Assembly (NCBI GenBank): GCA_016192345.1
Contig: JACPUH010000009.1
Span: 1 to 45,453, forward strand
Reading direction: 5' to 3'
Length of the DNA: 45,453 nucleotides
Source of the DNA: Ignavibacteriales bacterium
GTDB taxonomy: Bacteria > Bacteroidota > Ignavibacteria > UBA10030
Shown: positions 8,406 to 17,235 of the stretch, one piece after another
Layout of the letters: every line of letters starts with the position of its first letter
Numbering within the stretch: position 1 is the first letter of the stretch
Made by a program: the position numbers and the translations under genes
The notes under the pieces: generated by a model
The model's input: only the letters and a program-made list of their open reading frames with translations
The model's database searches: none
Told to the model about the DNA's origin: nothing

Positions 8406-8963
8406 GTGAAAGGATTCGTGCTTACGTTTATTCTCGTCGTTGCATTCGTCGCCGGCTGCGGCAAGGAACCATCGCAACAATCACAAGTCGGACTCAAAGA
8501 AGACGCCTCCGCCACTGTTGCCGGCATCAAGTGGTCGGTGCCGGACCGCTGGACGAAACAGGGTGAACGGCCAATGCGCGTGGTGACTTACACCATCCCC
8601 GCGGCAGAGGGGGACAGCGAACCTGGTGAATGCGCGGTGTTTTATTTCGGCGGCGGTCAGGGGGGCGATATCGATATGAACATTCAGCGTTGGGGTTCAC
8701 AGTTTGAAAACGCCGGTGAAGCACAAAAATCGTCGTCGCAGGTCAATGGGATGAACGTCACCCGGGTGGAAATTGCAGGAACGTATCTTGCCCCGGGCGG
8801 ACCCATGATGGAATCTCAGGGAAAGAAAGAGAATCATCGGCTGCTGGGGGCCATCGTGGAGGGACCGGAAGGAACGGTATTCTTTAAGTTCACGGGACCG
8901 GCCAAAATTATCGATGCGGCGAAGGGGGAGTTCGACGCGATGCTCGGCTCCATTGCAAAGTAA
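8406..8963 (+). CDS. Predicted lipoprotein of unknown function
   Basis: 185 residues from a GTG start at 8406 preceded at five bases by AGGAG; an ATG at 8364 is in frame but has no such site. The N-terminus VKGFVLTFILVVAFVAGC is a lipoprotein signal with Cys as the lipidation site. The mature part (KWSVPDRWTKQGERPMRVVTY...) reads like a beta-rich envelope domain with no named family I can assign. The dienelactone hydrolase gene follows after 53 bp on the same strand, so the two may be co-transcribed. Confidence 0.75.
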   Translation: MKGFVLTFILVVAFVAGCGKEPSQQSQVGLKEDASATVAGIKWSVPDRWTKQGERPMRVVTYTIPAAEGDSEPGECAVFYFGGGQGGDIDMNIQRWGSQFENAGEAQKSSSQVNGMNVTRVEIAGTYLAPGGPMMESQGKKENHRLLGAIVEGPEGTVFFKFTGPAKIIDAAKGEFDAMLGSIAK

Positions 8964-9016
8964 AAAATCTGTTTGAACAGCCACCACGTTCTTATTCTTT
9001 AGAGGAGGGATAACCC

Positions 9017-9904
9017 ATGAAACGCATTCTTCCCGGTATCATAACCTTGGTTCTTGGATATTCGCCCTGGGTGTTGTCGCAGGAGGATCACTCGGCCCAT
9101 ATGATGGAAAGCAAATCGAAGGCTGCTGTTGCCGTGCAGCAGGATGAAAAGCTCCCCACGGGTGAGGAGGGCGCGAAAGCAGCGCTGGAGAAATCGCCGC
9201 GCCACGGGGAATGGGTCGATATCAAGTACGAGGGGAGCGAGTTCCCCCTTCGGACCTGGATTGTCTATCCCGAGAAAAAGGAGAAGGCTCCCGTTGTGAT
9301 CGTCATTCATGAAATTTACGGCGCCAGCGACTGGATCCGGGCACTCGCTGATCAGCTTGCAGAAGATGGCTACATCGCAGTCGCGCCCGACCTGATTTCC
9401 GGCATGGGTCCCAACGGCGGCGGTACGGAATCGGCTGCGAGCCGGGATGACGTGGTGCGGTTGATTCGTGGACTCTCCGCCGAGGAAACATATCAACGCC
9501 TGAACACCGTCCGATCGTACGCGATGCAACTCCCTTCCGCCAACGGGAAGACGGCGACGGTGGGGTATTGCTGGGGAGGTTCGATGAGCTTTGGCTATGC
9601 GTGCGTGCAGCCGGGATTGAATGCGGCCATCGTGTACTATGGATCATCTCCTGCTGCCGACGCGCTCGCGAAGTTAAACACCCCCGTGCTCGGACTCTAT
9701 GGCGGTGACGATGCGCGCGTGAACGCGACCATCGAGCCTGCCTCCACAGAGGTCAAGAAGCTTGGAAAAACGTACGAGCATGAGATTTATGAAGGGGCGG
9801 GACATGGGTTTCTTCGCGCACAAAGCGGCCGCGAAGGAGCAAACCTGAAGGCAACGCAGCAAGCCTGGCCCCGGATGTTGTCATTTCTGAAAAAGCACCT
9901 TTAG
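9017..9904 (+). CDS. Exported dienelactone hydrolase family protein
   Basis: 295 residues with an N-terminal signal peptide and a His/Met-containing linker, then an alpha/beta-hydrolase domain. The dienelactone-hydrolase catalytic triad is visible: nucleophile Cys in GYCWGG (about 180), Asp in YGGDDARV (about 232) and His in GAGHGFLR (about 263). VIVIHEIYG and GYIAVAPDL are family strand motifs. These enzymes open lactones or cleave small esters; export to the periplasm argues against the classical chlorocatechol role. The ribosome-binding site AGAGGAGGG is strong. Confidence 0.9.
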   Translation: MKRILPGIITLVLGYSPWVLSQEDHSAHMMESKSKAAVAVQQDEKLPTGEEGAKAALEKSPRHGEWVDIKYEGSEFPLRTWIVYPEKKEKAPVVIVIHEIYGASDWIRALADQLAEDGYIAVAPDLISGMGPNGGGTESAASRDDVVRLIRGLSAEETYQRLNTVRSYAMQLPSANGKTATVGYCWGGSMSFGYACVQPGLNAAIVYYGSSPAADALAKLNTPVLGLYGGDDARVNATIEPASTEVKKLGKTYEHEIYEGAGHGFLRAQSGREGANLKATQQAWPRMLSFLKKHL

Positions 9905-9929
9905 CCGGACGTAGAACCCCCGGGTTCAA

Positions 9930-10000
9930 TTTGTCCACGAAGATCACTAAGGGACACGAAGTGAAGGAATCTTTTGATGAAAGCATGGATTCCTTAGTGG
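9930..10000 (+). repeat. Dispersed TCCACGAAG repeat, copy 1
   Basis: Contains TTGTCCACGAAG, CACTAAGGGACACGAAG and, further on, ATTCCTTAGTG. The same blocks recur in the same order at 14047-14184, in another intergenic region. It lies in the gap before the first M16 gene and keeps an open frame that should not be taken as an N-terminal extension of that protein. Confidence 0.6.
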
Positions 10001-10104
10001 GTCTTGCTTTGTACATTCATCCCAAAGACGTTGTCCCCGCCCGTTTTTTTTCCTATCTTCTTCCACAATCTTCATGGTTCGTTCACATTATCAGGAGCAG
10101 CGTT

Positions 10105-11433
10105 ATGCGACAACGCATCCCAATCATACTCACACTTCTGTTTTGTTGGGGGAGTCTCGTTATGGCCGGATCGATCTTTCCGTACACCTATACCATCGAA
10201 ACACTTCCCAACGGTCTGAAGGTCATCATGATCCCGATGGAAAGCCCCGGACTTGTGTCGTACTATTCTGTTGTCCGGACCGGAAGCCGGGACGAAGTGG
10301 AGCCGGGTAAAACCGGCTTTGCCCATTTTTTCGAACATATGATGTTCCGGGGGACCAAGAAATACCCGGGCCCGGTGCGCGACAGCATCGTGACCAGCAT
10401 CGGGGCCAGCGGGAATGCCTATACCTCGGATGACATCACGGCGTATTATTACAATTTTGCCGCCGAAGATCTCGAACGGGTCATCGAGCTTGAGGGTGAT
10501 CGGTTCCAGAACCTCCATTACGAAGAAGGGGTGTTCCAGACCGAAGCCGGCGCCGTGTACGGCGAGTACCGGAAGAATATCACCAGTCCGTTTGCCGTGC
10601 TCAATGAGAAAATGAAAGAACTCGCTTACGACGTCCATACATACAAACACACTACGATCGGGTTTGAAGCGGACATCAAAGCGATGCCGCAGCAATTTGA
10701 GTACAGTAAGTCGTTCTTCAGCCGGTTCTATCGTCCGGAAAATGTCGTGTTGGTGATCGCTGGGGACATCGATGTCAAGAAGACCCTGGGTATGGTCAAG
10801 AGGTTCTACAGCGGCTGGCAGAAGGGGTATGTGGCGCCCAAAGTAGCTCCCGAACCGCCGCAGAAAGGGGAGCGCACGTTGGACGTCTCTTATCCGGGTC
10901 GGACCTTGCCGATCCTTGTCGTAGCGTACAAATGGGAAGCGTTCGACGCGAAGAACAGGCTTCTCGCCGCAACAATGCTCCTGGGGGAGCTGGCGTTCGG
11001 CGAGAACAGCGACCTAAACAAAAAGCTCTTCCTCAAGGAACAAAAAGTACAATTTCTCTCCCCCAGTTTCCCGACGAACCGGGATCAGGGGCTCTTCCAA
11101 ATTTACTCGATGGTGAAGAAGGTGGAAGACGTCCCGTATGTTCGCGATGAAGTGTACCGTACGATCGAGGCATTCAAAACCAAGCCGGTCGATGCGCAGA
11201 AACTCAACGACCTGAAACGACGGAACAAGTACAACTTCCTGATGGGCCTGGATACCCCGAGCCGGGTCACCGGCAGTCTCGCACGCGTGGTTGCCGTCAC
11301 GGGCGGTGTCGAGGCAATCGATGACCTCTACACTTCGTTCGACGCTGTTACGGCGCAGGACATACAAAACGCCGCACAACAGTACTTCGTCCCCGAACGA
11401 CGGTCCGTGATCGTCCTGAAAGGAGCACAATAA
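10105..11433 (+). CDS. M16 family zinc peptidase, catalytic subunit
   Basis: 442 residues from ATG 10105 (GGAG upstream), with a signal peptide RQRIPIILTLLFCWGSLVMA. The inverted zinc motif HFFEH (residues 74-78) and a downstream Glu (about 154, in VYGEY) match active M16 proteases such as the mitochondrial processing peptidase beta subunit and PqqF-type enzymes. The two-lobed domain is complete. Its stop overlaps the start of the second M16 gene by one base, so the two are translationally coupled and likely form a heterodimer in the periplasm. Confidence 0.92.
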   Translation: MRQRIPIILTLLFCWGSLVMAGSIFPYTYTIETLPNGLKVIMIPMESPGLVSYYSVVRTGSRDEVEPGKTGFAHFFEHMMFRGTKKYPGPVRDSIVTSIGASGNAYTSDDITAYYYNFAAEDLERVIELEGDRFQNLHYEEGVFQTEAGAVYGEYRKNITSPFAVLNEKMKELAYDVHTYKHTTIGFEADIKAMPQQFEYSKSFFSRFYRPENVVLVIAGDIDVKKTLGMVKRFYSGWQKGYVAPKVAPEPPQKGERTLDVSYPGRTLPILVVAYKWEAFDAKNRLLAATMLLGELAFGENSDLNKKLFLKEQKVQFLSPSFPTNRDQGLFQIYSMVKKVEDVPYVRDEVYRTIEAFKTKPVDAQKLNDLKRRNKYNFLMGLDTPSRVTGSLARVVAVTGGVEAIDDLYTSFDAVTAQDIQNAAQQYFVPERRSVIVLKGAQ

Positions 11434-12947
11434 TGAAGACGAAGAAGATTCTCACACTCGCCTGCGCCCTTGCGCTTCTGATCCCCGGAATGATTCTAGG
11501 AGAACCGAACGTGTCCAACGATAACCTCGTGCTGCTACCGGTCCCGAAGGATCCGACCATTTCCTTCCGTATCTGGTTCAAGGTCGGATCACAGAACGAC
11601 CCGAAAGGGAAGGAGGGGCTGGCCGAGCTCGTCGCCTCGATGCTGACCGAGGCGGCTACGACGAAGAACAGCTACGAGCAGATCCTGGAAAAACTTTATC
11701 CGCTGGCGGCCGGTTATTCCAACACGATGCAAGCGGAAATGACGGTCATCTCCGGACGGACGCATAAGGATAATCTGCGTGAGTATTATCCCCTGTTGAT
11801 TGACGCGATCCTTGCCCCGGCGTTCAAGCAGGAGGACCTGGATCGGTTGAAGAGCCAGGCCATGAACTATCTTGAAAACACCCTGCGCTATTCCTCGGAT
11901 GAGGAGCTTGGAAAAGCGGTCCTCTATAACGATGTTTTTGCCGGGACCCCGTATGGTCATATTACCACGGGAACGATCGAAGCGGTCAAGAGCATCACGC
12001 TGGATGATGTGAAGGAGTTCTACAAGAAGCATTACACGCGTGACAACCTGGTGATCGGCCTTGGTGGCGGGTATGAACCGGCCCTTGTGGAGCAATTGAA
12101 ACTGGATCTGAACAAACTCCCCGGGGGAATGGTGGCGGAGGTTCCCAGGCCGCAGCCGAAGCCGGCCGGCGGGTTCCACGTTACCATCGTGGAGAAAGAT
12201 GCCCCTGCAACGGCGTTCAGCATGGGGTACCCGATGAACATTCTCCGCGGGACAAAGGATTGGTATGCCCTCGCCGTTGCCAATTCCTGGTTGGGAGAAC
12301 ACCGGAATTCAAGCAGTCATCTCTACCAGGTGATTCGCGAAGAGCGTGGGTTGAACTACGGCGATTATTCCTACATCGAACATTACCCGGGGGGAGGGCA
12401 ACGTCAATTACCGCCTCAGAACGTTGGAAGGCGGGTACAGCTTTTTGAAATCTGGATCCGCCCCGTCCCGAACGAAACACGGCATTTCTCCCTCAGGGCC
12501 GCACTCAGGGAATACAAGATGCTTGTCGAGAACGGCATGACGCAGGGGGATTTCGACCTGACACGGAACTTCCTCAAAAAGTACGTCCTCAACTATGCAC
12601 AGACGACCATGGAGCGGCTCGGTTATGCGCTGGACGATACGTACTATGGCATCAAGGGAAGCCACCTCGAGATGTTTCGGGAGATGATGGACAAGCTGAC
12701 GGTCAAAGAGGTGAACGAGGCAATCAAGCGCCATTGGCAGTACGGCTCCATGAACATCGCGGTGATCACGAAGGATGCGGAGTCGTTCCGGAAGGCCCTC
12801 GTAGAGGATGCTCTGAGCCCCATGACGTACGCCACGCCGAAATCAGACCACGTGATGAAGGAGGATATGGAGATCGTGAAGTTCCCGGTGAAAGTGAAGC
12901 CGGAGAATATCCGCATCATTTCGGTGACCGATCTGCTGGTGAAGTAG
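11433..12947 (+). CDS. M16 family peptidase-like protein, non-catalytic partner
   Basis: 504 residues with a signal peptide (KILTLACALALLIPGMILG). The M16 fold is recognisable (FRIWFKVGSQNDPKGKEGLAEL ... LGEHRNSSSHLYQVIREERGLNYG), but the position that holds HxxEH in the partner reads GLAELVAS, so zinc cannot be bound. This matches the usual division of labour in M16 heterodimers: this subunit keeps the Arg/Tyr-containing C-lobe for substrate binding. It overlaps the upstream gene by one base and ends 44 bp before a strong terminator. Confidence 0.9.
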   Translation: MKTKKILTLACALALLIPGMILGEPNVSNDNLVLLPVPKDPTISFRIWFKVGSQNDPKGKEGLAELVASMLTEAATTKNSYEQILEKLYPLAAGYSNTMQAEMTVISGRTHKDNLREYYPLLIDAILAPAFKQEDLDRLKSQAMNYLENTLRYSSDEELGKAVLYNDVFAGTPYGHITTGTIEAVKSITLDDVKEFYKKHYTRDNLVIGLGGGYEPALVEQLKLDLNKLPGGMVAEVPRPQPKPAGGFHVTIVEKDAPATAFSMGYPMNILRGTKDWYALAVANSWLGEHRNSSSHLYQVIREERGLNYGDYSYIEHYPGGGQRQLPPQNVGRRVQLFEIWIRPVPNETRHFSLRAALREYKMLVENGMTQGDFDLTRNFLKKYVLNYAQTTMERLGYALDDTYYGIKGSHLEMFREMMDKLTVKEVNEAIKRHWQYGSMNIAVITKDAESFRKALVEDALSPMTYATPKSDHVMKEDMEIVKFPVKVKPENIRIISVTDLLVK

Positions 12948-12991
12948 CCGGGAGAGGGATCCACCCGGCGATGGCAAATCAGCTTCGCTCA

Positions 12992-13028
12992 GAAAAACCC
13001 CGCCACGTTTCATGTGACGGGGTTTTTC
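12992..13028 (+). terminator. Rho-independent terminator
   Basis: Stem AAAAACCCCG.CAC / GTG.CGGGGTTTTT around a short loop. The A/T flanks make it usable on both strands. It closes the M16 operon. Confidence 0.9.
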
Positions 13029-13055
13029 CCGGTCGCATACTCCTTTTTCCATTGA

Positions 13056-14021
13056 ATGTTCATGCAGATCTACTTCTACGAAGCCTTTGAGGAAGAGGCA
13101 AACCAGCTCCATTGGCATCTGGGAAAAGACCTCCTGTATGGTCTCACTCCGAAGACCATTCAGGAAACCGACCACGAGGAACCCCCGGCACGTTTGATCA
13201 GTATCCGGACCCAATCCCGCGTGCCGGCCCGTTGGGCAGGCAAACTCGACGGCATCCTGAGCCGCAGCACGGGTTTCGACCATCTTCTTGCATTGAAGCC
13301 GCAACTCAGCCAACCGGTTGCTCTTGGCTATCTCGAGGAATATTCCACACGCGCTGTTGCCGAGCATGCCATTCTTCTTACCCACTCACTGCTCAGGAAG
13401 CTCCCGCACCAACTCCGACAGTTCGGTGAGTTTAAACGTGATGGCCTGACCGGGACAGAATGTGCCGGGAAAAAGATGCTTGTGGTCGGCGTCGGAAGGA
13501 TCGGAAGCGAGATCGTCACGATCGCCAAAGCCATGGGGTTCGTCGTGAAGGGGGTCGATCTTGTTCGTGATAAGCCCGATGTGGAGTACACCACCAGGGA
13601 GGAGGGAATTCGGTGGGCGGATGTGATCGTCTGCGCCATGAATTTGACCGAAGAGAACAAAGGGTATTTTTCTTATGACCTTCTGTTCAATGCCTCCAAG
13701 GGGAGTATCTTCGTCAATATTGCCCGTGGAGAGCTTTCTCCGCTGATGGATCTCGAGATGTTACTTGAGGAAGGAATCCTGGGTGGAGTCGGACTCGATG
13801 TCTTCGAACACGAAAGCGCCCTTGCCGTGGAACTCCGGCTTCACGAACATCCGCATTCCGACCTCATGCTGCGGGTCCAGCGAATGCTCAAACACCCCAA
13901 CGTCCTTTTCACTCCCCACAACGCGTTCAACACTCTCGAAGCGGTTGAGCGCAAGACTGCGATGACTGTTCAACAGATACGCCACTTCCTGAAACACAAC
14001 GAGTTCCTCTGGAAAGTCTAG
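13056..14021 (+). CDS. D-isomer 2-hydroxyacid dehydrogenase
   Basis: 321 residues, the standard length for NAD-dependent D-2-hydroxyacid dehydrogenases, which reduce 2-keto acids to D-hydroxy acids or act as phosphoglycerate dehydrogenase. The Rossmann motif VVGVGRIGSE lies near 150-159. Catalytic residues are Arg in NIARGE (about 228), a Glu in GLDVFEHE (about 253) and His in PHNAFNT (about 292). ATG 13056 and an in-frame ATG at 13062 are both possible starts. Substrate cannot be fixed. It converges on the DEAD-box helicase gene. Confidence 0.9.
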   Translation: MFMQIYFYEAFEEEANQLHWHLGKDLLYGLTPKTIQETDHEEPPARLISIRTQSRVPARWAGKLDGILSRSTGFDHLLALKPQLSQPVALGYLEEYSTRAVAEHAILLTHSLLRKLPHQLRQFGEFKRDGLTGTECAGKKMLVVGVGRIGSEIVTIAKAMGFVVKGVDLVRDKPDVEYTTREEGIRWADVIVCAMNLTEENKGYFSYDLLFNASKGSIFVNIARGELSPLMDLEMLLEEGILGGVGLDVFEHESALAVELRLHEHPHSDLMLRVQRMLKHPNVLFTPHNAFNTLEAVERKTAMTVQQIRHFLKHNEFLWKV

Positions 14022-14046
14022 TAGGTTGACGAAAAACCTCGTTTCT

Positions 14047-14184
14047 TTTGTCCACGAAGTGCACCCCGCCCGCCTGCTGCCGCAGGCAGTCGGGCGGGGA
14101 AGGGACACGAAGAGTAACGGAAGTTATGAATCTTGAGCAAGAACGAGGATCCCTTAGTGATTCTTAGTGAACTTCGTGGATAAT
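14047..14184 (+). repeat. Dispersed TCCACGAAG repeat, copy 2, with terminal inversion
   Basis: Begins TTTGTCCACGAAG and ends CTTCGTGGATAA, an inverted pair. Inside are GGGACACGAAG and CCCTTAGTGATTCTTAGTG, the same blocks as in copy 1 (9930-10000). It looks like a short non-coding dispersed element. A GC-rich palindrome interrupts it at 14064-14099. Confidence 0.6.
14064..14099. repeat. GC-rich 36-bp palindrome nested in the dispersed repeat
   Basis: Arms CCCCGCCCG / CGGGCGGGG enclose a second stem CCTGC / GCAGG with a TGCC loop. It sits exactly after the CACGAAG block, where copy 1 has a short ATCACTAA instead, so it appears to be an insertion into the older repeat. Confidence 0.65.
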
Positions 14185-14254
14185 TATTTTTTTCGGCATC
14201 CTGCTAGGGTTTGTTTTTTGTTTGGACGCGCTATTCCCGTTCGCGTCTGTCAAT

Positions 14255-14286
14255 AAAAAAGCCGGCAATTGCTCGCCGGCTTTTCT
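14255..14286. terminator. Bidirectional intrinsic terminator
   Basis: Stem AAAAGCCGGC / GCCGGCTTTT with an 8-nt loop between the convergent dehydrogenase and helicase genes. The A-run and T-run flanks suit both strands. A weaker stem GACGCG / CGCGTC lies just left of it. Confidence 0.9.
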
Positions 14287-14311
14287 TGTGAAGACCCATT
14301 TTTGTTTCGGC

Positions 14312-15928
14312 CTACACTCCTCCAAAAAATCTCTTCAACTTCTTCCGAAAGGACTTTTTCTCGTCTTTTTCGGTGGAGGTGAGCAAGCCCGTCCAATCGG
14401 ACTTTGTATACACTTTCCGCGGTTCATGGTTCCCACTGGTTTCTTTTCTGGATGGCCTTCCCGTTTCAGTTCGCTGGCCGCGGGGCTTGAATCCCTTCGG
14501 TCCGCGGCTTGTCCGGTCGCCCGGTCTGCCGTGACCTGCAGAAGAGTGGCGTCCTTCACGCCCCCCCGGCCTTGAGGAAGATGAAGGGTGGGAAGATTTC
14601 CGGTCCGGATGTTCATTGGAAATGCCATGGGGACGTGCGGTATGCTTCCGCTCGGAGTGTTCGCCGTTCCTCCGATCGGTATGTGGACGCGCCGGTTGCC
14701 GGTGGTCTCCGGCCGGATGAGGCCGTGATTCGCTGCGGCGGCGGTGGTCCGGACTATGGGTCGGCGTTCCGGCGTGTTTCTCATGCCGGGGGATCGGCGT
14801 TGTGTAATCAAATCCCTCGTACTTCTTCAGGTCAACCGGCTTGCCGATCGTCTGTCCGATCCTGCGCACCGATCCCCGCTCCACTTCGGAGACGAACGTG
14901 ATCGCATCGCCGACGGCTGCCGCTCGTCCGGTCCTGCCGATACGGTGGACGTAATCCTCCGGTGCCGGCGGCGTATCATAGTTAATGACATGGGAGATTC
15001 CTTCCACATCGATCCCGCGTGCGGCGATATCGGTGGCGATGAGGACACGGTAGCGCCCCTGCTTGAAGCCGGCGAGCGCGTGTTGCCGCTGCGACTGCGA
15101 CCGGTTCGAGTGGATCGTGGTGGTGGAGAATCCCTTCTGTTCCAGCTTGCGGCTGATTTTATCCGCTCCATGCTTGGTGCGGGAGAACACAAGCACACTC
15201 TTCATGGACTCGGCTTCGAGCACGTGCGCGAGGAGGTCCAGTTTCCTCTCTTGCGGCACCGAATAAAAGTACTGTGTGATGGATGCGACCGGGTTCCCGA
15301 TCTTGCCGATTCTGATCGTCTCCGGATCCTTCTGCAGTGTCGTCGTCAGCTTGCGGATCTCCTCCGGCATCGTAGCGGAGAAGAGCATCGTCTGGCGCTG
15401 TTTCGGCACCTTTTCGACGATCCTCTGAACGTCCTTGATGAATCCCATGTCGAACATCCGGTCGGCTTCGTCCAGCACGAGGACCTCCACGTGGGAAAGG
15501 TCGATGGTGCGCCGGCCCATGTGGTCGAGCAGTCGTCCGGGAGTGGCGATGACGATATCGATGCCTCGGCGTAGCCGCCGGACCTGGTTGTCCATGCTCA
15601 CGCCACCGTACACCGAAAGGACGCTGATGTTGGTGAAGCGGCCGTAGGTCGTCACGGCGTCCTCGATCTGGTGTGCCAATTCCCGCGTGGGGGTCAGCAC
15701 CAGGCCGCGCACGTGGTGGTCACGGTGTTTGGCCTCGGAGAACTTGTTGAGCATCGGGAGGACGAAGGCGGCAGTCTTGCCGGTCCCTGTTTGTGCCAGC
15801 CCCACGACGTCGCGCCCCTGAAGGGCGACCGGGATGGCGCGTGATTGAATTTCTGTTGGTTTGGTGAACCCCGTCGCGGTGGTCCCCTGCACTAGACGGT
15901 CGTTGAGACCGAGTGTTGAAAAAGACAT
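14312..15928 (-). CDS. DEAD-box ATP-dependent RNA helicase, RhlE-like
   Basis: 538 residues. All helicase motifs are present in order: Q-motif (KPTEIQSRAIP), motif I AQTGTGKT, Ia PTRELAHQ, II DEAD, III SAT, IV VLVFSRTKHGA, V ATDIAARGID and VI HRIGRTGR. The core ends near 375. A tail of about 160 residues rich in Arg, His, Ser, Gly and Pro follows and is probably disordered and RNA-binding, as in RhlE/CsdA helicases used in ribosome assembly, RNA decay and growth in the cold. The start ATG is at 15928. Confidence 0.95.
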   Translation of the reverse strand: MSFSTLGLNDRLVQGTTATGFTKPTEIQSRAIPVALQGRDVVGLAQTGTGKTAAFVLPMLNKFSEAKHRDHHVRGLVLTPTRELAHQIEDAVTTYGRFTNISVLSVYGGVSMDNQVRRLRRGIDIVIATPGRLLDHMGRRTIDLSHVEVLVLDEADRMFDMGFIKDVQRIVEKVPKQRQTMLFSATMPEEIRKLTTTLQKDPETIRIGKIGNPVASITQYFYSVPQERKLDLLAHVLEAESMKSVLVFSRTKHGADKISRKLEQKGFSTTTIHSNRSQSQRQHALAGFKQGRYRVLIATDIAARGIDVEGISHVINYDTPPAPEDYVHRIGRTGRAAAVGDAITFVSEVERGSVRRIGQTIGKPVDLKKYEGFDYTTPIPRHEKHAGTPTHSPDHRRRSESRPHPAGDHRQPARPHTDRRNGEHSERKHTARPHGISNEHPDRKSSHPSSSSRPGGREGRHSSAGHGRPGDRTSRGPKGFKPRGQRTETGRPSRKETSGNHEPRKVYTKSDWTGLLTSTEKDEKKSFRKKLKRFFGGV

Positions 15929-16324
15929 ACTAATCCTTTAAGGATGAAATGGAGAGACGCGATACACAGCGATGGCAGTTTGAGGGAGAGGTTTGGGAAC
16001 GAACAAACGGAGGGGGTGTGGTGCCCGCCGGCGTTACCTACAATCCAGCACGTTCATCATCGGAGAACGGGTCTCGCAATAGTCCGCTTCCGAAATGAAT
16101 GCTTCCGAAGGCGGGGCTGCTATTTGCAGCGGTTTCAAGATACGCAATCCTGTGCCCGATTCCTACTACTAATTTGAGAAAGTTTGGAGGGAAGTGATGG
16201 CTCACTTGCTTTTCAACGTTTTGCTTCAAATGAGGGAAAAAGTCCCGCCGAACCCTCCCAGTTCCGTACTCACGCGCTTGCCGGAGAGCATGGTGTGGCT
16301 TTCAAAAACCATGGATATTCACCT
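15929..16324. other. Intergenic stretch upstream of the helicase gene
   Basis: About 400 bp without a supported gene. It holds the promoter and 5' leader of the minus-strand helicase gene. A small stem (GCTGC / GCAGC) lies near 16112-16131. The short open frames here lack ribosome-binding sites and family resemblance. Confidence 0.5.
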
Positions 16325-17020
16325 TCACAGGATCTTCGGGGTTTCGCTTCCGTTCGGTTCGGTCCGCTTTCTCCCGAAGAAATACCGCCAGACCGAAACG
16401 GGCGTAAAGAAGAAAAAAAGGACAAAGGCGAAAACCGGGAACGAATCAAGTCCTACCGCGTACAACGCGGCGAGCGCAAATATCAGGAAATGAAGCTTCA
16501 GCATCGATCGGTACGGCTGAAAGCTGTTAAGAGGCTGAATGGGGGTAAAGACCATCCTGGAATCGTGGAGGATGTTGATCAACGCGAACATCCAGTAGTT
16601 TGATGTCGTTATGCGAAGGATGTCGGGAATAGTGGCGGAGGCGGTTCCTCTCCAAGTCAAGGTTCCAACATAGACGCGATCAGGCTGTGGGAGAAGAGGA
16701 AAAAAAAGATCAAGCATGGAGGCATAGACGTAATGGAACATTCCAAAATGAACGGTGAAGAAGGCGAGGCTGAAAAGTCCCCCCACAAGGGAGAGTGTCC
16801 TTTCGACCGGGTGTTTATCCGGCCGTAGCAAGGGAACTCCATACCCTGCCAAAGCCATTGTGAAGCCCATCGCCAGGCTAGTAAACCAGAAACTCCAGAT
16901 CAGGTCGCCCGTCGACCAGCCGAAATACCAGGCAATGGCCAGTGTCCCGACGAACGCCACGGCATCCGAGACCGCAGCGCGTTGGGTAATCGGGGGTTCA
17001 GGCTGATGAATCGGTTGCAC
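16325..17020 (-). CDS. Multi-pass membrane protein, DUF6498-like
   Basis: 231 residues with about six hydrophobic segments. Histidines and aromatics sit in a membrane segment (FFTVHFGMFHYVYASM), and a loop carries LRITTSNYWMFALINILHDSR. The layout resembles DUF6498 membrane proteins, whose function is unknown; this assignment is from memory of the family and is not firm. Translation appears to start at a GTG (17020). The gene is divergent from the ECF sigma operon. Confidence 0.6.
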   Translation of the reverse strand: MQPIHQPEPPITQRAAVSDAVAFVGTLAIAWYFGWSTGDLIWSFWFTSLAMGFTMALAGYGVPLLRPDKHPVERTLSLVGGLFSLAFFTVHFGMFHYVYASMLDLFFPLLPQPDRVYVGTLTWRGTASATIPDILRITTSNYWMFALINILHDSRMVFTPIQPLNSFQPYRSMLKLHFLIFALAALYAVGLDSFPVFAFVLFFFFTPVSVWRYFFGRKRTEPNGSETPKIL

Positions 17021-17177
17021 GAAGGCTTTTTTCCTTAAGTGTCAAACCCTGGAAAATGTTGTCCAATGTAGGTGAATCTGATGAGGAGCGCAAATTTCGG
17101 TCTTTTATCTCATTCAACTATTTGGGTTTGGCTGCATCTAATCCTTGTAGCGCCGTTGGATTTTCATTCCCAAATCC

Positions 17178-17208
17178 TGCAAGAAAAGCGCCCGATCGGT
17201 TGTCTAAT
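17178..17208 (+). promoter_or_regulatory. Candidate ECF-sigma promoter, copy 1
   Basis: TGCAAG at 17178, an 18-base spacer, then GTCTAA within GGTTGTCTAAT. This is the -35/-10 layout of ECF sigma promoters, and transcription would start about 20 bases before the TTG start of the sigma gene. A near-identical pair occurs at 17860. It suggests that the sigma factor drives its own operon. Confidence 0.65.
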
Positions 17209-17235
17209 CAAACAGTGTAGACAGGAAAAACACGA

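Noticed and set aside
14744..15574. A 276-codon plus-strand frame opposite the helicase gene.
   Set aside because: It is antisense to invariant helicase motifs and has no recognisable domain.
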